From: Axinella damicornis
Taxonomy: Eukaryota; Porifera; Demospongiae; Axinellida; Axinellidae
Length of the DNA: 64,000 bases
Assembly: GCA_963931865.1 (NCBI GenBank)
Contig: OZ007514.1
Span: 992,001-1,056,000 of the forward strand
Reading direction: 5' to 3'
The notes beneath the pieces were generated by a model. The model was not told the origin of the DNA and made no database searches. It saw nothing but the letters and a program-made list of their open reading frames with translations. This document shows positions 57,180-64,000 of the stretch, one piece after another. The stretch's first letter is position 1. Each line of letters starts with the position of its first letter. A program made the position numbers and the translations under genes.

Positions 57180-57653
57180 ATGTCGTCTTCCGCACAACCG
57201 ATTGCCGCACAACCGATTGCCGCACAACAGATTGCCGCCGAAGTAATTCAACTGACTGCCTACCTGGAACATAAAGACAAGGTAGTCCAAGCAAACAAGG
57301 CTGCCGAAAACAGCGAACTCACCCTTCGCTCAAAGGTTCCAGGCGCTAGTGAACTTCAGAAGTTGAAGTTCGTTTGCGAAGGTGATGAGTTTGATAGTAA
57401 GTTTGTTATCGGGCTGCTCAACGACGACAGGTTTGCTATTGAAGGAGGCGGCGAAGACGGTAGCAAGTGCGTGCTACGCCCGGCCACCGGCGCTCCTGAA
57501 CAGCAGTGGCGAATGTGGTCGAGTACCCAAGGTCACACTTTGTGTAACACCAACAGTGGCCTCCTTATGACCGCTAGAGGTGATTCCATCGTGTCGACCA
57601 AAAGTACCTCATCGGACACTGAATTTGGACTTTACTTGCTGAATGCAGAGTAA
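57180..57653 (+). CDS. Small possibly beta-trefoil protein, 157 aa
   Basis: The Met at 57180 (context acaatgtcg) starts a 157-residue protein without signal peptide. An in-frame Met at 57033 would add 49 residues of low quality, so I prefer the later start. Residues 6-20 are a direct repeat (AAQPI, AAQPI, AAQQI) encoded by repeats of attgccgcacaac. The second half has QQWRMW followed by LCNTNSGLLMTA, reminiscent of the QxW unit of ricin-B-type beta-trefoil folds, but only one clear QxW is present, so the assignment is weak. It would be cytosolic or non-classically secreted. A stop followed by AT-rich sequence suggests a single-exon gene or a last exon. Codon use looks like real coding sequence. 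Confidence 0.55.
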   Translation: MSSSAQPIAAQPIAAQQIAAEVIQLTAYLEHKDKVVQANKAAENSELTLRSKVPGASELQKLKFVCEGDEFDSKFVIGLLNDDRFAIEGGGEDGSKCVLRPATGAPEQQWRMWSSTQGHTLCNTNSGLLMTARGDSIVSTKSTSSDTEFGLYLLNAE

Positions 57654-59635
57654 TTCTGCTTCTTAGTTGTTTGCAGTAGTAGGTAGCTAATGTTATTATC
57701 TAGTTCTATGGTCCACGCAGTTTGCTTGTTTAGTCCACTCCTAGGCCACACTGTATAATATTATAATATTGTGCGTATGTTGAACAGTACGATGAATACT
57801 TTTTTGTAACTTTAAATTAGAATTGAGCTGTAAAGTATACAAAAAAAGGAATGTATCAAAATGGCTGCTACTGATCAGCTGTCTTAAGTTGTCTCCCCAA
57901 TTTTGTGGTTGCTTGCATTCTAGCGGCTGCTTCATCCGGAAAGAAGCTCTCTTGGACTCTCTAGGAAGACACTCGTGGTGTCTTGCTATGGTGCATTTGG
58001 TTTGGAAACCTACCAAGGATACCGTCTTATGACCCTGAGTAGTGTGTGACTAAATGGAAACCAAGGGAGCTCTCACCGTCACCTTCAAGACAGAAAAGAA
58101 ATCGCATGCATGTGGCTTCTGAAGTTCCTTTCTAAGCAAACAGGAATCCCTTCCAGGTCAGCTTAGTGACGCCAGGACTCAGATCTGCTTCTGCTGAACC
58201 AGTGGATGCTGCATGCTGATGTTCCTGCTGCCTTGCCACACTCCTTCTCGAGGTTCCAGGAGTGATGTTTCTGCTTCCACTCAACCAAACGTAATTTATT
58301 GTGGTGCTGCAGCTCAGATTTCACCCATCTGTGGAAGACCAAGTTTGAGCTGGCTTAACTACCTGGTTCTGTGTCATCTTCCCTTGTGCTGTGTAAACTA
58401 TGAGGTGGCTTAACTACCTGGTTCTGTGTCATCTTCCCTTGTGCTGTGTAGCTAAACCCAGAAAGTGTGAGGTCCATGGCTTAACTACCTGTACCACAGA
58501 CGGTGTGTGAATGTTATATTATAGCTTGTAGCTAAGTTTGAGGTTTTACTGTGGAAGTTTGAGCCTTTGGCATACGTACCTGGTACTTACTGTGCTGTGT
58601 AAACCCATGTACCTAGCCACCACAGTTGGTGCGTTTGTACTTGGTGTAGTCTATATGTCTGATTAGTAGCTATAGTGGATACTGTAAAACTGGCAGCACA
58701 TGCCACACCCATCTTCCCCATGTATATCTGCCTGTGCATGATGCTGAAATGTAGAGAAATGACCACGCTAGCTATCATTATCATCATGCAGTACACCCTC
58801 GATGTGATGCATTGGTCACACATGGTGTAGATGACATCACTTGGGGAAGTTTTCCCCTGAAGATAGGTTCTGCATGAGCAGAAAGCGTGGTACGCGGGGA
58901 GGTGGTACCAACAGGGTGCAAATGGCTTGGATGTCAATGGATGAGCTCGTTTTTTTTGTCTCATTCACAAATGGATGTAGAAAACAATCCCTAAATCCAG
59001 CAGTATTTGTGCTTCAGTGGGTTTGCATTGCCCATCAAATACTCGTCAGTGAGTTCATGGGTGTGATAAGATTCACAAACAAGCCTCAGCCCGTACCCGG
59101 CAGGCTTTCCACATTTGGCTCCAAAAGTCCTGGGTAGGATGCTAGGCTGACTGTACCTCTGTGTTCAGTTTTGATCATGGAAATCCACAAGAACTGGATC
59201 AATGGTATGTTTAAGGGCTTAGCTACAGGTTGGAAAACAGGCCTAGGGATATCATTGTGGAAAGAGTCACAGCTTGTGCCTCCACACTGGACTCAAGGGA
59301 CCACACAGCCTATTGACAATGAATGTGCCACATTATAGTATTTACCAACTGGCTAGCTAAGTGCAGTCAAGCAGTGACATGCAACCCATTAATGGCATGT
59401 GAATCACATGACCACCTTAGCAACATGCACGTCTGCACATTAATTTAAACACATGTAGTCATCATCACACCACCATCTTCAACTCAAATAACTAAAGGCT
59501 GTGTCATAGTAGTTAAAAATGTATTTAGTTGATTCACTATGATGGTTACATGTCAAAGTAGTTTATAGCTAGCTACTTTATGAGATAGCTATACTGTGCT
59601 GCTGCTCAGTTTACTAGACTAACTAGTATACGGTT
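57654..59635. other. Intergenic, with reversed repeats at 58345-58560
   Basis: No supported gene. At 58345-58560 the ccacctcaaacttcctag / accaggtagttaa family appears in reverse orientation (gaggtggcttaactacctgg twice). The rest shows nothing I recognise. Confidence 0.45.
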
Positions 59636-59790
59636 TGACAGCAAGGGCCCCTCTCTTCTCGTGGCAGGGCTACCAACCAGTGATGCTCGACCAGGGCGTG
59701 CTTTGCCTTTGCCACGAATGTGCGCATGCGTACGAAGTCAAGTCCAATATCCAGTCCCAAATCCAGTCCCAAATCCAGTCCAAAATCCAG
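59636..59790 (+). repeat. Second copy of the ccagtcc-ending dispersed repeat
   Basis: Matches 55284-55421, with a longer run of aatccagtccc units. It is followed at 59820 by gcctgggaacgaagc, an end of the CCTCGTTCCCAGG family. Confidence 0.7.
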
Positions 59791-60156
59791 TCCAGAGTCC
59801 AGTCTGCGTTTCGCGTGTGAGCCTGGGAACGAAGCACTACCTTTCTACCCTCGACGTCACTACCGGCGCGCGGGCCTCGGAATGTAGAATACCGAGCCTT
59901 GATAATTAAATTAGGGGCGTGGTCAGAGCTTAGGGTATGTATTAGGCGGGTGTGCATTTGTTTCCAGCAACATTTTCCGCGTTTCCGCGCTCATGTATTG
60001 CACACTTTATTGAGTTGCTAGATTCAGCTAGAACGAGGCTACTTCAACAATAAAACATTCACACACCGGCTGTGGTACAAGTAGTTAAGCCACCTCAAAC
60101 TTCCTAGATTTACACAGCATAAGGGATGATGACACAGTACCAGGTAGTTACATTAA

Positions 60157-60931
60157 GGTAGGAAGCATGGCATCGGCGAAATCGCGCAATTTTGCTCATG
60201 AATAATTAATGAGATGACGTCAGTCGCATATGGTTATAATTATATAGAGTTATTAATCTGTTTATGTTTTCCCAGTGCGGCAACCGGAATAAACAAGGGG
60301 GGCTTCTCTCTCTTTTTTTTTTTAAGTAAGGAGCTATTCTGGCTTATTGAATGTAGCGATGGGCTATCTGAGTGTGAATAGCTAGGTCGAGTGAGCAGAA
60401 TGTTTGTTGGGCTACTGAAGTGGCCGAAGAACAGCCTCCGACAGCTCCCTGGCCAAGGTACTCTAGAGAGTTGACCTTTCGGCATTACAGGCCCCGCCCA
60501 TTTTCGTGTTAGGGCGAATTTGACTGGTTTGGTAGCTGGACTGGGCTGGTGAGAGGGAGTAGTAGTAGTCGGTTTTAGTTGGTGCGCGTGGAATTTTTTT
60601 TGAAAGCCTAGGGTAGCCAAACCTCTGTTTTTGAGGGCGGAAGTGAGTTTTGGGCTGTAGCCTGCAACTGAGGAGAGCAGGTGGTAAATCCATCCGTTGT
60701 TTTTTTGGCCTGTTTTGTGTGTGTATTGATGATGGGGTCAGAGTGTGGGTGGGGCCTTGGAGAGGGTCCAAATTTTCAGTTTAGTAGAGGGCCTTAAAAT
60801 TGAGTTTTAGGGCATTTTCAAGCAGAGGGAGCAGTTTGATGCAAAGTATTGCTGAAACTTGTGTACGCTTTGATGCTGCCCATTTATCCATCAACTTGGT
60901 TTCAGAGATCGCGGTACCCATGTTTCCTACC
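60157..60931 (+). mobile_element. TTAA-flanked element, 775 bp
   Basis: Starts ggtaggaagcatgg and ends ccatgtttcctacc, flanked by TTAA on both sides (60153-60156, 60932-60935). TTAA duplications are the mark of piggyBac- and Kolobok-type elements. A T-tract lies at about 60310. No transposase is visible; the open frame on the minus strand also exists in the other copies but has no known domain. Confidence 0.85.
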
Positions 60932-60935
60932 TTAA

Positions 60936-61475
60936 CACACCGGTAGCCACCTCAAACTTCCTAGCACAGGGGATGATGACACAGTACCAGGTAGTTAAAA
61001 TAAAACATTCACACATGGCTGTGGTACAGGTAGTTAAGCCACCTCAAACTTCCTAGATTTACACAGCATAAGGGATGATGACACAGTACCAGGTAGTTAC
61101 ATTAACACACCGGTAGCCACCTCAAACTTCCTAGCACAGGGGATGATGACACAGTACCAGGTAGTTAAAATAAAACATTCACACATGGCTGTGGTACAGG
61201 TAGTTAAGCCACCTCAAACTTCCTAGATTTACACAGCATAAGGGATGATGACACAATACCAGGTAGTTACATTAACACACCGGCAGCCACCTCAAACTTC
61301 CTAGCACAAGGGATGATGACACAGTACCAGGTAGTTAAAGTAAAACATTCACACACCGGCTGGGTACAGGTAGTTAAGCCACCTCAAACTTCCTAGGTTT
61401 ACACAGCACAAGGGATGATGACACAGTACCAGGTAGTTAAAGTAAAACATTCACACATGGCTGTGGTACAGGTAG
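60936..61475. repeat. Tandem copies of the ccacctcaaacttcctag family
   Basis: About four to five units of roughly 110-180 bp fill the gap between two oppositely oriented TTAA elements. Each unit contains one or more TTAA (ggtagttaa), the target site of those elements. Confidence 0.8.
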
Positions 61476-61479
61476 TTAA

Positions 61480-62446
61480 GGTAGTAAACATGGGTACCAC
61501 GATCTCCGAAACCAAGTTGATGGATAAATGGGCAGCATCAAAGCGTACACAAGTTTCAGCAATACTTTGCATCAAACTGCTCCCTCTGCTTGAAAATGCC
61601 CTAAAACTCAATTTTAAGGCCCTCTACGAAACTGAAAATTTGGACCCTCTCCAAGGCCCCACCCACACTCTGACCCCATCATCAATACACACACAAAACA
61701 GGCCCAAAAACTATGGATGGATTTACCACCTGCTCTCCTCACTTGCAGGCTACAGCCCAAAACTCACTGCCACCCTCAAAAACAGAGGTTTGGCTACCCT
61801 AGGCTTTCAAAAAAAATTCCAAGCACACCACCTAAAACCGACTCAAGCCAAGGGCACTCTTCAAAAGGTCAACCTACCCCCTGCAAAACTAGGGATGCTT
61901 TTCCACGTTCACCTCTCGGTTACAGAGTTTTGGCCACACATCTACTCCCTCTCACCAGCCCAGTCCAGCTACCAAACCAGCCAAATTCGCCCTAACACGA
62001 AAATGGGCGGGGCCTGTAATGCCGAAAGGTCAACTCTCTAGAGTACCTTGGCCAGGGAGCTGTCGGAGGCTGTTCACTTTCCAGGCTGTTCTTCGGCCAC
62101 TTCAGCAGACCCACAAACATTCCTGCTCACTCCACCTAGCTATTCACACTCAGATAGCCCATCGCTACATTCAATAAGCCAGAATAGCTCTTTTCTTAAA
62201 AAAAAAAAAAAAAAGTTGTTCAAACAAATCTTCAAGGTACCGCACGGCCACATCAGAGTACCGATTTGAAACTTGAAAGGGCCGCTAGCCGCATCAAAGA
62301 GAAAAGCCCCCCTTGTTTATTCCGGTTGCCGCCATGGGAAAACGTAAACAGATGAATAACTCTAAATAACCGTATGCGAGTGACGTCATCTCATTAATTA
62401 TTCATGAGCAGAATTGCGCGATTTCGCCGATGCCGTGCTTTCTACC
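61480..62446 (-). mobile_element. TTAA-flanked element, 967 bp, inverted copy
   Basis: Starts ggtagtaaacatggg and ends ccgtgctttctacc, with TTAA on both sides (61476-61479, 62447-62450). It is the reverse-oriented relative of 60157-60931, with extra sequence near the poly(A) tract (about 62215-62310) and a diverged stretch at 61850-61940. Its longer open frame (from about 61487, start MGTTISETKLMDKW) ends at 62041 and matches no domain I know. Confidence 0.85.
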
Positions 62447-62450
62447 TTAA

Positions 62451-62590
62451 CTCTTTACCAACCATAAGAAACAGCTTAAGGAAGCAAAATCCTGTATTAA
62501 AGTATAACGCCTAGTAATAAATTCCCCATATAAATTCTTATGGCTTATGGGAGCTCATGACGGCTTTTGCAGTCATTGGTTGGTAAAGAG
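62451..62590. mobile_element. TTAA MITE, 140 bp
   Basis: Ends ctctttaccaaccataag and its complement tggttggtaaagag, flanked by TTAA at 62447-62450 and 62591-62594. It shares its left TTAA with the preceding element and its right TTAA with the next. Confidence 0.85.
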
Positions 62591-62594
62591 TTAA

Positions 62595-63184
62595 CCCTTT
62601 AAGCCCCATTGACGTCCATAGGCGTCATTTAGACCCTATGCACTTGTAGGGTTTCTCGCCAGTCCAAAAAGAGACCAAAAAGTCTTCAGAGGGCCTAGGG
62701 ACGACTTTAAGGCACGAACTCAAAAATTTGGTCAGATTTCGGCGCGCCTCCCCCACTAAACGTACAAGCGGGGGGGTTTCAAAGGGGGGGCGGCAGCCTG
62801 TCGTGGGCGTTTTTTGATTATAATGAGATTCATTGACCCGAGAATTTTTGATTCTAATGATATTCATAGACCCCACCCAGGGCCTCAAGAAAACCTGTAA
62901 ATTGGTGGTGTAAGGTGTGCCATCAGTCAGATCTGGCCCAAGTTTAGGGAAATGCTGGGCGAAAATCCGGCTGACATCCACCTTTGACCTCCGATTGCTG
63001 GCCTTGTGGGGGGTCATGAATATCATTAACGGTATTGCCAGAGGTTTCTCTCCATGTGTGCGGGCCCCACCAAGTTTGGCCGCTGAGGAGCGAATGCTGT
63101 GGGAGAGGAGTACCTACGAAAGTGGTGTGCGCTGAATGCATGAAAATGTGTTGTCTTGGTGGGAAGAATTCGGTGGTTAAAGGG
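62595..63184. mobile_element. TTAA element, 590 bp
   Basis: Ends ccctttaagccc and the complement ccctttaaccac, with TTAA at 62591-62594 and 63185-63188. A diverged partial relative lies at 7480-7820. No transposase seen. Confidence 0.75.
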
Positions 63185-64000
63185 TTAAGCCACCTCAAAC
63201 TTCCTAGATTTACACAGCACAAGGGATGATGACACAGTACCATGCAGGTAGTTAAATAAAACATTCACACACCGGCTGTGGTACAGGTAGTTAAGCCACC
63301 TCAAACTTCCCAGGATGACACAGCACATGCAAGGGATGATGACACAGTACCAGGTAGTTAAAATAAAACGTTCACACATGTACACCGGCTGGGTACAGGT
63401 AGTTAAGCCACCTCAAACTTAGGTTTACACAGCACAAGGGATGATGACACAGTACCAGGTAGTTAAAATTAACTGAACTTTAGCTAATTATAATAAATAC
63501 CATTACCTGTAGTATATCATAATAGTATAGGTTCTATCTAGGGTTTTGAGTTTGGAGAAGATCCTGGGAATCATGGTAGGCGGGCACTGCAGCTGTATAC
63601 GCCACAATTTTGTAAGGGGCATACCTCCCCCCCCCCACCGGAAATGTTTGGGATTTTGAGCCTTCTGAGAGTGGTTCTAGCTGAGACAATTTTGAGGTCA
63701 TAGTATGGAAATATCCAGTGTGTATGCATCTGACCGTCATAGGATCATTTTATATGGCCTTCATATTTGCTAGCCCATGGCAAAAACATGACATAAGTGT
63801 GATGAACACACTCAAGTGGACACATTTCACAGTACAAAGCACACAGGTGTATATCCTATAGTTCCTGACACTACTTTTACTGTTCAACGTTCTCTTGGTT
63901 TTTCAAATTTGTCTCGGCACTTAGACACAGTCTGCATGGATGCGTAGGTACGTAGCTACGTGGTCCATTTACAATCAAAACGGCCCACCTCTGCACCTGG
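63185..64000. repeat. Repeat family copies and duplicated segment, window end
   Basis: 63185-63475 holds three to four ccacctcaaacttcctag units. 63475-63870 duplicates 56441-56880. The last 130 bases show nothing I recognise. Confidence 0.7.

Noticed and set aside
61415..62041. 208-codon open frame
   Set aside because: It spans the tandem repeats and the TTAA element border. No domain recognised; copies of it elsewhere are interrupted.

Overview
The window looks like nuclear DNA of an early-branching animal, most likely a demosponge. The genes have short spliced exons with GT-AG introns. They combine GPR157-like seven-helix receptors, Death domains, a NIDO/AMOP/Calx-beta/ITIH-type extracellular protein and intronless fucosyltransferase-like genes, in DNA full of small inverted-repeat transposons. 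The species call is inference from gene content; no database was searched.

Layout. (1) 0.3-10.3 kb, minus strand: two related seven-transmembrane receptor genes in tandem. The first (289-2238) is an ordinary GPR157-like receptor. The second (3988-10339) assembles from five exons, all phase-compatible, into about 701 residues: a complete 7TM domain, then an unnamed ~220-residue module, then a C-terminal Death domain. A heptahelical receptor wired directly to a Death domain is the most unusual thing I see. (2) 10.4-18.2 kb: transposon-rich DNA, GC-rich minisatellites, a RecQ-helicase fragment, and a decayed partial copy of the next locus. (3) 19.2-26.3 kb, plus strand: a secreted or surface protein with NIDO, IPT/TIG-like, AMOP, Calx-beta and ITI-heavy-chain-C-terminal-like domains. 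Its Calx-beta exon carries a 61-nt deletion. (4) 26.6-28.6 kb, minus strand, convergent with (3): a paralogue of the module+Death part of the receptor gene, without the 7TM part and with an indel in a T tract.

(5) 28.6-49.1 kb: one 20-kb satellite array of an 18-bp unit with higher-order repeats, starting within a few bases of the Death-domain paralogue. The very long reading frames in it are an arithmetic result of an 18-bp period. (6) 49.3-54.0 kb, minus strand: two tandem intronless type II membrane proteins resembling fucosyltransferases. (7) 54-64 kb: a small possible beta-trefoil protein (57180-57653), a (TTAGGG)4 tract at the broken end of a transposon, and a chain of TTAA-flanked elements set end to end.

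How the parts fit: the 7TM-Death gene and its 7TM-less paralogue suggest that the module+Death cassette moves between receptor architectures, as in innate-immune or cell-death signalling families. The extracellular NIDO/AMOP protein and the fucosyltransferase-like pair would fit surface and matrix biology. These functional links are inference.
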